Of a DNA stretch of 64,000 nucleotides, positions 1 through 9,024 are shown in pieces. Positions within the stretch are counted from its first letter, which is position 1, and the number at the start of each line of letters is the position of its first letter. The notes under the pieces are model-generated. The model searched no databases. It was not told the origin of the DNA and saw nothing but the letters and a program-made list of their open reading frames with translations. Source of the DNA: Pseudomonas alcaligenes (GTDB lineage: Bacteria; Pseudomonadota; Gammaproteobacteria; Pseudomonadales; Pseudomonadaceae); assembly GCF_041729615.1 (NCBI RefSeq), contig NZ_CP154874.1, forward strand, positions 2,981,001 to 3,045,000, given 5' to 3'. Position numbers and translations under genes: made by a program.

Positions 1-1347
1 GAGGCTGCCCGGCAGCAGGGCGGAGACCTGGGCCAGGTTGGCCGGGCTCAGGCGCAGCTGTCCGGGTTCGGCCAGCAGGCGGCGCAGTACCTGGCTCTGC
101 GCCGGCTCCAGGCGCAGCTGCGCCGCCGCTGCGGGCAGGCCGGCCGCCTGCTGGGCCAGCAGGCGGCTGTGCGTGCGGTCGGCCAGCAGGATCAGCACGC
201 GCTGCATGCCGCCGGCCTGCAGGGCCTGGCTGGCGCAGTCGGTCAGCTGCAGTACGTTGGCAAAGGACGAGGGCTGGGCCAGCAGGCGTGCGCAATGCTG
301 TTTCCACTGCTCCAGCTGTGGATTCGCCGCAGGCTTGGGCGCCGCAGGCGGAGCCAGGTGCTTCAGGCGGCAGGCATCCCAGGGCCACAGCAGCGCTTCG
401 GCCGGGTGCCACAGCTCGCCCCGATCATGCAGGCGCGCGCTCTGTGCGGCCTGCTGATGCACCAGTTGCTGCAGTTCCGGCAGGGCCAGCTGCAGGTAGA
501 GTCCGGTCAGGCGCTGCCAGCGCAGATGGTGCTCGCAGCTCCAGTTGTGATGGCTGGACAGGGCCAGGCCGTTCGCCAGCAGGATGCTGTTGCCCGGCTG
601 GGTCAGCCAGCGGCGCAGCGGTGGGTCGGCGTCGAGCATCTGCTGCTGGTGCAGCGGGTGCTGGTTGTCGCGGGCGATGTGCAAGGCCTTGACCAGCAGG
701 CGCCGGTCCTCGACCAGCAGGCGATAACCCCGGATGATCCAGTCGGGCAGGCGCCACTGCCGGGCCAGCGCCAGGCACAGCGCCAGCAGCGGTGTGCCGA
801 GCAGTTCGCGTTCGACCTTGGGCGCCGGCTCGCCGCAACCCAGGACGCGGCGTTCCCAGGCCTCGAACAGCTCGGGATGGGCCGCCACCAGCGGCCACAG
901 CGGGGCGAGAAACAGCAGGCTGCCCCAGTGGATTTCCTGCCACAGGCGCGCCAGGCGCCCGGCGAACAGGCCGCTGGCCTGCTGCGAAGCATGCAGGCTG
1001 ATCAGTTGCAGTTGGCGCAGCGGCAGGGGTATCTGCGCCTCGTCCAGCAACGGCAGCTGCTCCAGCAGGGCTTCCGCACGCTTCAGGCCGAGGCGGTTGA
1101 GGGCCATCTCCAGGCTTTCCGCCGGTTCGCCGAAACTCCCGGCGCTGCGGTTGGCCTCGCGCAGCATGGCCAGGGCGATGGCCGGGCTGTGCTGCATCTG
1201 CTCGGCGATGTCGCGCAGCGACTTGCGGCCGTCCTGCAGGGTGCGGCGCACGGTCTCGTGGTGGTGGCGGGCGACGGGCAGGCGCACCTCGTCCAGCTGC
1301 TTGAGCCAGGCGTCGAGACTGCGAGGACGGCTTGCGGATATGGGCAT
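1..1347 (-). CDS. HDOD-domain protein, C-terminus cut off by window edge
   Basis: The minus-strand frame is open from the ATG at 1347 to base 1, giving 449 codons with no stop inside the window. The N-terminal third (about residues 30-200) resembles an HDOD fold: a helical region with 'LRDIAEQM', 'AIALAMLREANR' and 'ALNRLGLKRAEALL', the pattern in which HDOD proteins carry the NRLG-type helix. The rest is Leu/Gln/Ala rich with no motif I recognise. HDOD proteins are non-catalytic relatives of HD phosphohydrolases and often act in bacterial signalling. The gene is divergent from motAB, so the two share a 119-bp regulatory gap. The HDOD call is fairly firm and the cellular role unknown. Confidence 0.7.
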   Translation of the reverse strand, partial: MPISASRPRSLDAWLKQLDEVRLPVARHHHETVRRTLQDGRKSLRDIAEQMQHSPAIALAMLREANRSAGSFGEPAESLEMALNRLGLKRAEALLEQLPLLDEAQIPLPLRQLQLISLHASQQASGLFAGRLARLWQEIHWGSLLFLAPLWPLVAAHPELFEAWERRVLGCGEPAPKVERELLGTPLLALCLALARQWRLPDWIIRGYRLLVEDRRLLVKALHIARDNQHPLHQQQMLDADPPLRRWLTQPGNSILLANGLALSSHHNWSCEHHLRWQRLTGLYLQLALPELQQLVHQQAAQSARLHDRGELWHPAEALLWPWDACRLKHLAPPAAPKPAANPQLEQWKQHCARLLAQPSSFANVLQLTDCASQALQAGGMQRVLILLADRTHSRLLAQQAAGLPAAAAQLRLEPAQSQVLRRLLAEPGQLRLSPANLAQVSALLPGSL

Positions 1348-1384
1348 GCGGGTTGAGCCAAACTGGCTTTTCGCCTTTACTGCC

Positions 1385-1411
1385 TATAGTCTGGCGCAAT
1401 ACTTCCGATAA
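1385..1411 (+). promoter_or_regulatory. Candidate FliA (sigma-28) promoter for motAB
   Basis: TATA at 1385-1388 and TCCGATAA at 1404-1411 are separated by exactly 15 bases. The flagellar sigma-28 consensus is TAAA-N15-GCCGATAA, so one base differs in each element and the spacing is ideal. It lies 56 bp upstream of the motA start, on the correct strand. A promoter of this class would couple stator synthesis to late flagellar assembly. Assigned by eye only. Confidence 0.5.
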
Positions 1412-1415
1412 TTAG

Positions 1416-1438
1416 AAGGGTTGTTTGAAATAACCCTT
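1416..1438 (+). promoter_or_regulatory. 5' UTR hairpin ahead of motA
   Basis: AAGGGTT at 1416-1422 pairs with AACCCTT at 1432-1438 around a nine-base loop. It sits just downstream of the candidate FliA promoter, so it would lie at the very 5' end of the motAB transcript. No long T run follows, so it is not an obvious terminator. It could stabilise the mRNA or be a protein-binding inverted repeat. Confidence 0.4.
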
Positions 1439-1466
1439 TCGACTGACTCATCAAGCTCAATTCCCC

Positions 1467-2318
1467 ATGATCAAGATCATCGGCATCCTGGTAGTCCTCG
1501 GCTGCGTTCTTGGCGGTTTCATTCTGTCCGGTGGCAAGTTCATGGCCCTGGTGCATCCCTTCGAGGTGATGATCATCGGCGGTGCGGCCCTCGGCGCCTT
1601 CCTCCAGGCCAACCCCAGCAGCGCCTTCATGACGGTGTTCAAGAAGTCGCTGAAGATGTTCAGCAGCCGCTTCACCCATGCCTTCTACTTGGAAGTGCTG
1701 AAGCTGCTCTACGAGATCCTCAACAAGAGCCGCCGCGAGGGCATGATGGCCATCGAGGCCGATGTCGAGGATCCCAACGCCAGCCCGATCTTCAGCAAGT
1801 ACCCGGCCATCCTCAAGGATGCGCAGATGACCGCCTTCATCTGCGACTACCTGCGCATCATGTCCAGCGGCAACATGGCGCCCCATGAGCTGGAGAACCT
1901 GTTCGACATGGAGCTGGCCAGCCTCAAGGAAGAGCTGGAGCACCCGGCCCACGCGGTGGCCAAGGTCGCCGACGGCATGCCGGCCATGGGTATCGTGGCG
2001 GCGGTGCTGGGCATCGTGATCACCATGTCGATCCTCGCCACCGCCGACAACGCGCAGATCGGCGAGAAGGTGGCCACTGCGCTGGTCGGCACCTTCCTCG
2101 GCATTCTCGCCTCCTACGGCTTCTTCTCGCCGCTGGCGGGAGCCCTGGAGCACGATGCCAAGGAAGAGCTCAATCTGTACGAGGCGATCAAGGCCACCCT
2201 GGTCGCTTCCGCCTCCGGCATGCCGCCGACCCTGGCCGTGGAGTTTGGTCGCAAGGTCCTGCTGCCGGCGCACCGGCCGAGCTTTACCGAGCTCGAGCAG
2301 GCCATGCGTGGCAACTGA
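1467..2318 (+). CDS. motA: Flagellar motor stator protein MotA
   Basis: 283 aa, the usual length for MotA. It is the inner-membrane, ion-conducting half of the flagellar stator, which couples ion flow to rotor torque. Four membrane segments are visible: residues about 1-23, 30-52, 170-195 and 200-225, with a large cytoplasmic loop between segments 2 and 3 that holds the charged residues contacting FliG. Segment 3 contains the conserved 'DGMPAMGIVAAVLG' with the stator proline; segment 4 contains 'GTFLGILASYGF'. motB follows 13 bp downstream, so the two form an operon. Regulation is probably by the candidate FliA promoter upstream. Confidence 0.97.
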   Translation: MIKIIGILVVLGCVLGGFILSGGKFMALVHPFEVMIIGGAALGAFLQANPSSAFMTVFKKSLKMFSSRFTHAFYLEVLKLLYEILNKSRREGMMAIEADVEDPNASPIFSKYPAILKDAQMTAFICDYLRIMSSGNMAPHELENLFDMELASLKEELEHPAHAVAKVADGMPAMGIVAAVLGIVITMSILATADNAQIGEKVATALVGTFLGILASYGFFSPLAGALEHDAKEELNLYEAIKATLVASASGMPPTLAVEFGRKVLLPAHRPSFTELEQAMRGN

Positions 2319-2331
2319 TCAAGGCTGAGCC

Positions 2332-3390
2332 ATGGAGAACAACCAGCCGATTCTGGTCAAGCGGGTCAAGAAGGTTGCCGGCGGCCACCATGGCGGCGCC
2401 TGGAAGATTGCCTTCGCCGACTTCGCCACAGCCATGATGGCGTTCTTCCTGGTGATGTGGCTGATGTCCTCGGCCACGCCCGAACAGAAGAAGGCCATCT
2501 CCGGCTACTTCCAGGATCCGATCGGCTTTACCGAGAGTGCCAGCCCCTACGTCATCGACCTGGGCGGTACGCCCACCCCGGCCCCCGATCGCACCCTCAA
2601 TCCGGAAATCAAGGATGCGCCGGATGCCCAGGAAGCGGCAGTCGACTCGCAGGACGACAAGGTCGAGGTCGATGCGCAGCAGGCTGAAAGCCTGGCCGAG
2701 CAGATCGAGCGCGAGCGCCTGGAGCTGCTGCTGCAGGAACTGCAGACCAAGGTCGAGGAAAATCCCGAGCTGCAGAAATTCAAGGACCAGATTCTCTTCG
2801 AGATCACCCAGGACGGCCTGCGCATCCAGATCATGGATGCCGAGAACCGGCCCATGTTCGCCCTCGGCAGCGCGCGCCTGCAGCCCTATTTCGAGGACAT
2901 CCTGCTGATCCTCGCGGAAACCATCAAGGCGGTGCCGAACAAGATCAGCGTCAGCGGCCACACCGATGCCAAGCCCTTCGTTGGCGATGGCGAGTTCGGC
3001 AACTGGGAGCTCTCGGCCAACCGCGCCAACGCCGCGCGGCGCACCCTGGTGGCCGGCGGCTACCCGGACGAGCGGGTGGCACGGGTGGTGGGCTACGCCT
3101 CCTCGGCGCTGTTCGATCGCAACGATCCGTTCAACCCGGTGAACCGGCGCATCGACATCATCGTCCTGACCAAGAAGGCCCAGCGTGCCATCGAGGGCGA
3201 GCAGGATGGCGATGGCCAGGGAGAATCCACAGAGCCGCCGGCCCCCGTCGAGTCGCGTGTGCCTACCGAGGTGGTGGCGCCGGGTTCGGTCCCGACGGCG
3301 CCCGACGAGCCGGCACAGCCGGAGGAGCTGCGCCAGCGCCTGAACATCTTCGAGGATGGCGCCCTGCAGTTCGACCAGCCGCAGGAATAA
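2332..3390 (+). CDS. motB: Flagellar motor stator protein MotB
   Basis: 352 aa. A short basic N-terminus is followed by one membrane helix starting 'FADFATAMMAFF', where Asp30 matches the proton-carrying aspartate of MotB. A periplasmic linker rich in Glu/Gln and predicted coiled coil (about residues 110-150) leads to an OmpA-like peptidoglycan-binding domain with 'VSGHTDAKPF' and 'NWELSANRANAARR' (about 205-285). The last 65 residues are a Pro/Glu-rich tail of low complexity. It anchors the MotA channel to the cell wall. It overlaps nothing and ends five bases before a bidirectional hairpin. Confidence 0.97.
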   Translation: MENNQPILVKRVKKVAGGHHGGAWKIAFADFATAMMAFFLVMWLMSSATPEQKKAISGYFQDPIGFTESASPYVIDLGGTPTPAPDRTLNPEIKDAPDAQEAAVDSQDDKVEVDAQQAESLAEQIERERLELLLQELQTKVEENPELQKFKDQILFEITQDGLRIQIMDAENRPMFALGSARLQPYFEDILLILAETIKAVPNKISVSGHTDAKPFVGDGEFGNWELSANRANAARRTLVAGGYPDERVARVVGYASSALFDRNDPFNPVNRRIDIIVLTKKAQRAIEGEQDGDGQGESTEPPAPVESRVPTEVVAPGSVPTAPDEPAQPEELRQRLNIFEDGALQFDQPQE

Positions 3391-3394
3391 ACCA

Positions 3395-3419
3395 AGAGGC
3401 CGCGATCATCGCGGCCTCT
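3395..3419. terminator. Shared hairpin between convergent motB and rsgA
   Basis: AGAGGCCGCG (3395-3404) pairs perfectly with CGCGGCCTCT (3410-3419) around ATCAT. It lies in the 34-bp gap between the two stop codons. On the minus strand it is followed by a T-rich stretch (TTGGTTTATT), so it suits rsgA termination better than motB. Confidence 0.7.
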
Positions 3420-3424
3420 GCGTA

Positions 3425-4456
3425 TCAGTATTCCGGCTCGGGCAGGCTGGCCAGGATGTGCCGGTAGCTGGCCATGCGCTGCGGCTGGATGCGCCCGTCT
3501 TCCAGGGCCTGCAGCAGGGCGCAGCCGGGCTCGCGGTCGTGCTTGCAGTCGCGGAAGCGGCAGGTGCCGAGCAGGTCGCGGAACTCGATGAAACCGTCCT
3601 CCACGTCGGCCCGGCTGACATGGCCCAGGCCGAACTCGCGGATGCCGGGCGAGTCGATCAGCTCGCCGCCGCCGGGGAAGTGGAACAGGCGCGCCGTGGT
3701 GGTGGTATGGGTGCCCTTGCCGGTGACCTCCGACAGCTCGCCGACGCGGGTGTCCACTCCCGGCAGCAGGCTGTTGACCAGCGACGACTTGCCCACCCCG
3801 GACTGGCCGACGAACACGCTGACATGGCCGTCCAGGCGTGCCTGCAGCAGCTCCATGCCGCCGCCCTGGCGGGCCGAGACTTCCAGCAGCTCGTAGCCGA
3901 GCTGGCGGTAGGTGGCGATCAGTCCCTCCACGTGCGGGGCGTTCTCGTCGTAGATCAGGTCGGCCTTGTTCAGCAGCAGCAGTGGCTTGATGCCGGCGTG
4001 TTCGGCGGCGATCAGGTAGCGGTCGATCAGGTTGGCGTGCGGGTGCGGCAGCGGGGCGAAGACGATGACGATCTGGTCGACGTTGGCCGCCACCGGCTTG
4101 AGCTGGCCGCGCATGTCCGGGCGGCACAGCTCCGAGGTGCGCGGCAGCTGCGCGACGATCACGCCGTGGCCCTGGTTGCCGGCGCGCCACACCACCCGGT
4201 CGCCGGTGACCAGCGCCGGCAGGTTGGCGCGCAGGTGGCAGCGCTGGATCTGCCCGATCAGCTCGCCTTCCAGCGCCTCGACCTCGACCTGCACGCCGAA
4301 GTGGGCGATCACCAGGCCGGTCTGCTCGGGCCCGAGGTCGCCACCTTCCAGCTCCTCGAGCAGGCGCGACTCGCGCTTGGCCGCACGGGCGGCGCGCTCT
4401 TCCTGTACTTTCTCGATGCGCCAGCTCTGGCGGCGGGTCAACTGGCGTTTGGCCAT
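3425..4456 (-). CDS. rsgA: Ribosome small-subunit-dependent GTPase RsgA
   Basis: 343 aa from the ATG at 4456. The frame stays open far upstream, but the sequence before this start is low-complexity and overlaps the divergent methyltransferase gene, while '[14 protein letters not shown]' is the family N-terminus. RsgA is a circularly permuted GTPase that checks late 30S subunit maturation. Visible parts are an OB-fold (about residues 50-115), G4 'NKAD' ahead of G1 'GQSGVGKSS' and G3 '[10 protein letters not shown]', the permuted order, and a C-terminal zinc site '[14 protein letters not shown]'. It is convergent with motB. orn lies nearby as in P. aeruginosa, with one extra gene between. Confidence 0.95.
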   Translation of the reverse strand: MAKRQLTRRQSWRIEKVQEERAARAAKRESRLLEELEGGDLGPEQTGLVIAHFGVQVEVEALEGELIGQIQRCHLRANLPALVTGDRVVWRAGNQGHGVIVAQLPRTSELCRPDMRGQLKPVAANVDQIVIVFAPLPHPHANLIDRYLIAAEHAGIKPLLLLNKADLIYDENAPHVEGLIATYRQLGYELLEVSARQGGGMELLQARLDGHVSVFVGQSGVGKSSLVNSLLPGVDTRVGELSEVTGKGTHTTTTARLFHFPGGGELIDSPGIREFGLGHVSRADVEDGFIEFRDLLGTCRFRDCKHDREPGCALLQALEDGRIQPQRMASYRHILASLPEPEY

Positions 4457-4543
4457 GGCCTTTCCGAAGGATAAGAAAACGGCGGCGAGTTTAGCACGGG
4501 GGGCGGCTGGTTCTGCCGGCGGCCTGCTGGTACAACAGGCGCC

Positions 4544-5314
4544 ATGCTCGAACACCTGCGCTCCCGCTACCCGGCACTGCTCGCCCTGCTGGCCCAGCTC
4601 CTGGCCCTGGCCGGGGTGGCGGCGTTGCTGCTGGCCCCGGCGCGCCTCGACGGCTGGCGCCCGACGATCGCCCAGGCGGCCCTGGCCCAGGGCATGCTGG
4701 CCGCGGCGCTGGGACATTGGCTGGGGCTGCGCCGCTGGTGGTTGCTGCTGAACCTGGCGTTCGTCCCCGGCCTGCTGGCGCTGCACAGCCGGCAGTGGCC
4801 GGCCTGGTGGTTCCTCGCCGCCTTCGTGCTGCTGCTGCTGGTCAACTGGAACAGCTGGCGCGAGCGGGTGCCGCTCTATCTCAGCGGGGCGCGTACGCGC
4901 CAGCGCCTGAGCGAGCGCCTGGCCAGGCTGCCGGCGGATTTCCGCTTCGTCGACCTGGGCTGCGGCCTGGGCGGTGCCCTGGTGCAGCTGGCGCGCGACT
5001 ACCCGCGGGCGCGCCTGGTCGGGGTGGAAACCGCGCCGCTGGTGTTTGCGCTGGCCTGGTTGCGCTGCCTGCCGTACCGCAACTGCCGGGTACGCTACCG
5101 CAGCCTGTGGCTCGAGCCGCTGGGCGGCTACGACGCGGTCTACTGCTTCCTCTCCCCGGCGCCCATGGCGAGGCTCTGGACCAAGGCCAGGGCCGAGATG
5201 CGCCCGGGCAGCCTGCTGGTCAGCAACAGCTTCGACATCCCCGGCGTGCCGGCTGACGAGGTGATCGAGCTGCACGACTGGCGCGCGTCGCGGCTGCTGC
5301 TCTGGCGGCTGTGA
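4544..5314 (+). CDS. Membrane-anchored class I SAM-dependent methyltransferase
   Basis: 256 aa. The N-terminal half (about residues 10-105) is strongly hydrophobic, with three or four predicted helices rich in Leu, Ala and Trp. The C-terminal half carries a Rossmann methyltransferase core: motif I '[16 protein letters not shown]' near residue 140, then 'RARLVGVET' and '[13 protein letters not shown]'. The fold is recognisable; the substrate is not. It is divergent from rsgA (87-bp gap) and 38 bp upstream of orn, so it may be co-transcribed with orn. A lipid or membrane-associated substrate would fit the anchor, but that is inference. Confidence 0.75.
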   Translation: MLEHLRSRYPALLALLAQLLALAGVAALLLAPARLDGWRPTIAQAALAQGMLAAALGHWLGLRRWWLLLNLAFVPGLLALHSRQWPAWWFLAAFVLLLLVNWNSWRERVPLYLSGARTRQRLSERLARLPADFRFVDLGCGLGGALVQLARDYPRARLVGVETAPLVFALAWLRCLPYRNCRVRYRSLWLEPLGGYDAVYCFLSPAPMARLWTKARAEMRPGSLLVSNSFDIPGVPADEVIELHDWRASRLLLWRL

Positions 5315-5352
5315 GCGGCTAAACTGCCGGCATTCGCAGAGGAGCAGAGAGC

Positions 5353-5898
5353 ATGCCGCAGAATCCCAACAACCTGATCTGGATCGACCTGGAAATGACC
5401 GGGCTGGAGCCGGAGCGGGACGTGATCATCGAGATCGCCACCATAGTCACCGACAGCGATCTCAATGTGCTGGCCGAAGGGCCGGTGATCGCCGTGCACC
5501 AGAGCGATGCGGTGCTGGCCGGGATGGACGAGTGGAACACCCGCACCCATGGCGAGAGCGGGCTGACCCGGCGGGTGCGCGAGAGCACCATCGACACCGC
5601 GGCGGCCGAGGCGCAGACCATCGCCTTCCTCGAGCAGTGGGTGCCCAAGGGCAAGTCGCCGATCTGCGGCAACAGCATCGGCCAGGACCGGCGCTTCCTC
5701 TACAAGTACATGCCGGCGCTGGAGGCCTACTTCCACTATCGCTACCTGGATGTGTCGACCCTGAAGATCCTCGCCGGCATGTGGGCGCCGCAGGTCAGGG
5801 ACAGCTTCCAGAAGCAGGGCACCCACCAGGCGCTGGACGACATCCGCGAGTCCATCGCCGAGCTCAGGCACTACCGCGAGCACTTCCTGAAAGTGTGA
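5353..5898 (+). CDS. orn: Oligoribonuclease
   Basis: 181 aa, the normal length. Orn is a 3'-5' exonuclease that degrades di- to pentaribonucleotides; in Pseudomonas it clears pGpG, the product of c-di-GMP breakdown, which links it functionally to the GGDEF-EAL protein in this window. DEDDh motifs are intact: 'WIDLEMTGL' (ExoI Asp/Glu), '[16 protein letters not shown]' (ExoII) and '[11 protein letters not shown]' (ExoIII His and Asp). A Shine-Dalgarno AGAGGAGCAGAG precedes the ATG. It ends just before a terminator shared with convergent queG. Confidence 0.97.
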   Translation: MPQNPNNLIWIDLEMTGLEPERDVIIEIATIVTDSDLNVLAEGPVIAVHQSDAVLAGMDEWNTRTHGESGLTRRVRESTIDTAAAEAQTIAFLEQWVPKGKSPICGNSIGQDRRFLYKYMPALEAYFHYRYLDVSTLKILAGMWAPQVRDSFQKQGTHQALDDIRESIAELRHYREHFLKV

Positions 5899-5910
5899 GA
5901 TGGCCCAAGT

Positions 5911-5932
5911 CCCGCCTAGCGCGGGCCTTTTT
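5911..5932 (+). terminator. Terminator after orn, overlapping queG 3' end
   Basis: CCCGC (5911-5915), loop CTAGC and GCGGG (5921-5925) are followed by CC and five T. It has a short GC stem and a T run, correct for orn. The queG stop codon lies in the loop, so the convergent genes share this element. Confidence 0.7.
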
Positions 5933-6986
5933 CATGGCGCGCCAGCGCCCACTCGACATGTTCGCGCACCAGGGCGGACGGATGCTCGCGCCTCGCCTGC
6001 AGGGCTTCGAGCACCGGGATGGTCGAGGGTGCATTGCCCAGGCCCACGGCCAGGTTGCGCAACCAGCGCTCGTAGCCGGCGCGACGTAGCGGCGAGCCTT
6101 CGGTGCGGGCCAGGAATTCCTCTTCGCTCCACAGGAACAGCTCGGCCAGGCCGCCGCTGTCCAGGCCGTGGCGCGGCCGGAAGTCGGACTGCTCGGTGGG
6201 GCGGGCGAAGCGGTTCCACGGGCAGACGATCTGGCAATCGTCACAGCCGAACACGCGGTTGCCGATCGGCGCGCGCAGCTCCTCGGGGATCGGTCCCTTG
6301 AGCTCGATGGTGAGATACGAGATGCAGCGCCGCGCGTCCAGCACATAGGGGCCGACGAAGGCCTGGGTCGGGCAGATGTCCAGGCAGGCCGAGCAGCGCC
6401 CGCAGTGCTCGCTGCCGTGCGGCGCATCCAGCGGCAGCGGGATATCGACGAACAGCTCGCCGAGGAAGAACCAGCTGCCGGCCTTGCGGTTGATGACCAG
6501 GGTGTTCTTGCCGATCCAGCCGAGGCCGGCTTGCTCGGCGATAGCCTTCTCCAGCACCGGCGCGCTGTCGACGAAGGCGCGGTAGCCGAACGGGCCTATG
6601 GCGCTCTGGATGCGTTCGGCCAGCTGCTGCAGGCGCTTGCGCACCAGCTTGTGGTAGTCGCGGCCCAGGGCGTAGCGCGACACGTAGGCGCTTTCCGGTT
6701 CGGCCAGGCGCTCGGCCATCCGGGTATCGCCGGGCAGGTAGTCCATGCGCAGCGACACCACCCGCAATGTGCCGGGCACCAGTTCATCGGGGTGCGAGCG
6801 TTTCGAGCCATGGGCGGCCATGTAGTCCATCTCGCCCTGGTAGCCGGCCTCCAGCCAGCGCTGCAGGTGCGCCCCGTGCTCGCCCAGCTCGATCCCGGTG
6901 ATGCCCACCTGCTGGAAGCCCAGCTCGCGGCCCCAGTCCTTGATGGACTGCGCCAGTTGCGCGAGATCGGGGAGGGAGTCGGACAT
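5916..6986 (-). CDS. queG: Epoxyqueuosine reductase QueG
   Basis: 356 aa from the ATG at 6986; the frame is open 66 bases further upstream but family similarity starts at 'MSDSLPDLAQLAQSI'. QueG reduces epoxyqueuosine to queuosine in the wobble base of GUN-decoding tRNAs and uses cobalamin plus two [4Fe-4S] clusters. The two ferredoxin-like motifs are visible: 'CGRCSACLDICPTQAF' around residue 190 and 'CDDCQIVCPWN' around residue 240. The C-terminal region resembles HEAT-like repeats ('YERWLRNLAVGLGN'). It is divergent from nnr with 64 bp between starts, the usual arrangement in Pseudomonas. Confidence 0.95.
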   Translation of the reverse strand: MSDSLPDLAQLAQSIKDWGRELGFQQVGITGIELGEHGAHLQRWLEAGYQGEMDYMAAHGSKRSHPDELVPGTLRVVSLRMDYLPGDTRMAERLAEPESAYVSRYALGRDYHKLVRKRLQQLAERIQSAIGPFGYRAFVDSAPVLEKAIAEQAGLGWIGKNTLVINRKAGSWFFLGELFVDIPLPLDAPHGSEHCGRCSACLDICPTQAFVGPYVLDARRCISYLTIELKGPIPEELRAPIGNRVFGCDDCQIVCPWNRFARPTEQSDFRPRHGLDSGGLAELFLWSEEEFLARTEGSPLRRAGYERWLRNLAVGLGNAPSTIPVLEALQARREHPSALVREHVEWALARHEKGPR

Positions 6987-7014
6987 GACGGGGCGGCGAG
7001 GCAGGGGAGATGGG

Positions 7015-7020
7015 TATAAT
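7015..7020 (+). promoter_or_regulatory. Consensus -10 box upstream of nnr-tsaE-amiB-mutL
   Basis: A perfect TATAAT at 7015-7020, 30 bp before the nnr start, in the queG/nnr divergent gap. The -35 region at the right spacing (GC rich) does not match TTGACA, so the promoter may be weak or activator dependent. Confidence 0.45.
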
Positions 7021-7050
7021 TCTGCCAGACCTCGCCCGAATCGCCGAACC

Positions 7051-8541
7051 ATGTCCGATCCCTTGCCCCTTCCTCTCTACAGTGCCGCCCAGGTGCGCGA
7101 CCTGGATGCCCGCCTGATCGCCGCCGGTACGCCCGGCTTCGAGCTGATGCAGCGCGCCGCCCATGCCACCTGGCGTGCCCTGCGCCGGCGCTGGCCGCAG
7201 GCCGGCGAAATCAGCGTGCTGGCCGGCGCCGGCAATAACGCCGGCGACGGCTACCTGATCGCCGAGCTGGCGCAGCGCGCCGGCTGGGCTGTGCGCGTGC
7301 TGGCCGTCGGTGCACCGGAAAAGCTGCAGGGCGATGCCGCCGCGGCCCGCGACGCGGCGCTGGCCGCCGGCGTGGTGGTCGAGGCCTGGGGCGAAGACAC
7401 CGAGCTGCGCGGGGTGCTGGTCGATGCCCTGCTGGGCACTGGTTTTGCCGGCGAACTGCGGCCCCATTACGCCCAGGCTGTCGAGGCGATCAACGGCGCT
7501 GGCCTGCCGGTGCTGGCGGTGGATATACCGACCGGGCTACATGCCGATACCGGCTGCGTGGCGGAGCGGGCGGTGCGCGCCGACCTGACCGTGACCTTCA
7601 TCGGCCTGAAGCTCGGCCTGTTCACCGGCGATGCGCCGGACTGGGTCGGCGAACTGCTGTTCGACGACCTGCAGGCCGACCCGGCGCTGGTCGCCCGGCA
7701 GCCCCATGTCGCCCTGCGCCTGGCCGGTGAAGCGCTGCCGCGGCTGGCGCCGCGCGCCCGCACGGCGCACAAGGGCAGTTTCGGCCAGGTGCTGGTGATC
7801 GGCGGCGACCGCGGCTTCGGCGGTGCCGCCCTGCTCAGTGCCGAAAGCGCCCTGCGCGGTGGCGCCGGCCTGGTATCCCTGGCCACCCGCCCCGAGCACC
7901 TGGCCGCCAGCCTGGCCCGACTGCCCGAAGTGATGTGCCAGCCCACCGAGTCCACCTACCAGCTGCCCGGCCTGTGCCAGCGCGCCGACGTGCTGGTGGT
8001 CGGCCCCGGCCTCGGCCAGCAGGCCTGGGGCCGCAGCCTGCTCAGCGCGGCGGCGGCCAGCGCGCGGCCGCAGGTGTGGGATGCCGACGCCCTCAACCTG
8101 CTGGCGACGGGCTGCGTCGAGCTGCCGGCCGACAGCCTGATCACTCCGCATCCCGGCGAGGCGGCGCGCCTGCTCGGCGTCACCACCGCCGCCGTGCAGG
8201 CCGATCGCCCGGCGGCGGCCCTGGCCCTGGCGCAGAAGTACCAGGCGGTGGTGGTGCTCAAGGGGGCCGGCAGCCTGGTGGCTGCGCCGGATGGCCGCCT
8301 GCGCCTGTGCGATCACGGCCATCCGGCCATGGCCGGCGCCGGCCTGGGCGATGTGCTGGCCGGCCTGCTTGGCGCGCTGCGCGCGCAGGGGCTTGAGGCG
8401 TTCGAGGCGGCCTGCCTGGGCGTCTGGCTGCACGCCAGCGCCGGCCAGCGCCTGGGTGCACAGGGCCGCGGCCTGGCGGCCAGCGACCTGATTCCGACCA
8501 TTCGTCAGCTGCTGGAGGAGCATGCGCCATGTCTGCAGTGA
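7051..8541 (+). CDS. nnr: Bifunctional NAD(P)H-hydrate epimerase / ADP-dependent dehydratase
   Basis: 496 aa. It repairs hydrated NADH and NADPH: the N-terminal YjeF domain epimerises the R and S forms and the C-terminal ribokinase-like domain dehydrates the S form using ADP. N-terminal evidence is '[15 protein letters not shown]' and 'ALLGTGF' and 'VDIPTG' (residues about 50-150). C-terminal evidence is '[20 protein letters not shown]', '[13 protein letters not shown]' and '[12 protein letters not shown]' (about 240-450). The start at 7051 fits the divergent layout and the family N-terminus. It overlaps tsaE by 13 bases, indicating translational coupling. Confidence 0.95.
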   Translation: MSDPLPLPLYSAAQVRDLDARLIAAGTPGFELMQRAAHATWRALRRRWPQAGEISVLAGAGNNAGDGYLIAELAQRAGWAVRVLAVGAPEKLQGDAAAARDAALAAGVVVEAWGEDTELRGVLVDALLGTGFAGELRPHYAQAVEAINGAGLPVLAVDIPTGLHADTGCVAERAVRADLTVTFIGLKLGLFTGDAPDWVGELLFDDLQADPALVARQPHVALRLAGEALPRLAPRARTAHKGSFGQVLVIGGDRGFGGAALLSAESALRGGAGLVSLATRPEHLAASLARLPEVMCQPTESTYQLPGLCQRADVLVVGPGLGQQAWGRSLLSAAAASARPQVWDADALNLLATGCVELPADSLITPHPGEAARLLGVTTAAVQADRPAAALALAQKYQAVVVLKGAGSLVAAPDGRLRLCDHGHPAMAGAGLGDVLAGLLGALRAQGLEAFEAACLGVWLHASAGQRLGAQGRGLAASDLIPTIRQLLEEHAPCLQ

Positions 8542-8990
8542 CCCTGACCCGCTACGCCGAAGGCGAGGACGCCATGCTCGAGCTGGGTGCGCGCCTCGCC
8601 CGGGCCACCGGCGGTCGTGGGGTGATCTACCTGCACGGCGACCTGGGCGCCGGCAAGACCACCCTGTCGCGCGGCATTCTGCGCGGCCTGGGCCATGGCG
8701 GGGCGGTGAAGAGCCCGACCTTCACCCTGGTCGAGCCCTACGAACTGGGCGAGGCGCGGGTCTACCACTTCGACCTGTACCGCCTGGCCGACCCCGAGGA
8801 GCTGGAGTTTCTCGGCATCCGCGACTATTTCGAGGGCGACGCCCTGTGCCTGATCGAGTGGCCGCAGCGCGGCGTCGGCGTTTTGCCAAAGGCGGACCTG
8901 GACATTACCATTAGCCCGCAAGGAGTCGGCCGTGCGCTGCAGTTGCAGCCACATAGCGCGCGGGCCGAGGCGTGGTGTGCTGCCTTATAA
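8529..8990 (+). CDS. tsaE: tRNA t6A biosynthesis ATPase TsaE
   Basis: 153 aa. TsaE is the ATPase partner of TsaB and TsaD in making N6-threonylcarbamoyladenosine at tRNA position 37. The Walker A loop is '[13 protein letters not shown]' (about residue 38), followed by '[11 protein letters not shown]' and 'VYHFDLYRL' and the Walker B-like 'CLIEWPQRG', all standard for the family. It starts inside the 3' end of nnr and ends 34 bp before amiB, in a conserved nnr-tsaE-amiB-mutL-miaA-hfq run. Confidence 0.95.
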   Translation: MSAVTLTRYAEGEDAMLELGARLARATGGRGVIYLHGDLGAGKTTLSRGILRGLGHGGAVKSPTFTLVEPYELGEARVYHFDLYRLADPEELEFLGIRDYFEGDALCLIEWPQRGVGVLPKADLDITISPQGVGRALQLQPHSARAEAWCAAL

Positions 8991-9024
8991 GAGTCTGTAT
9001 ATAAAAATGGGGAAGGCTATGCGC

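Noticed and set aside
4457..5275. N-terminal extension of rsgA to 5275
   Set aside because: The added 273 residues are Gln/Ala/Arg-rich shadow of the divergent methyltransferase gene, and the family start is at 4456.
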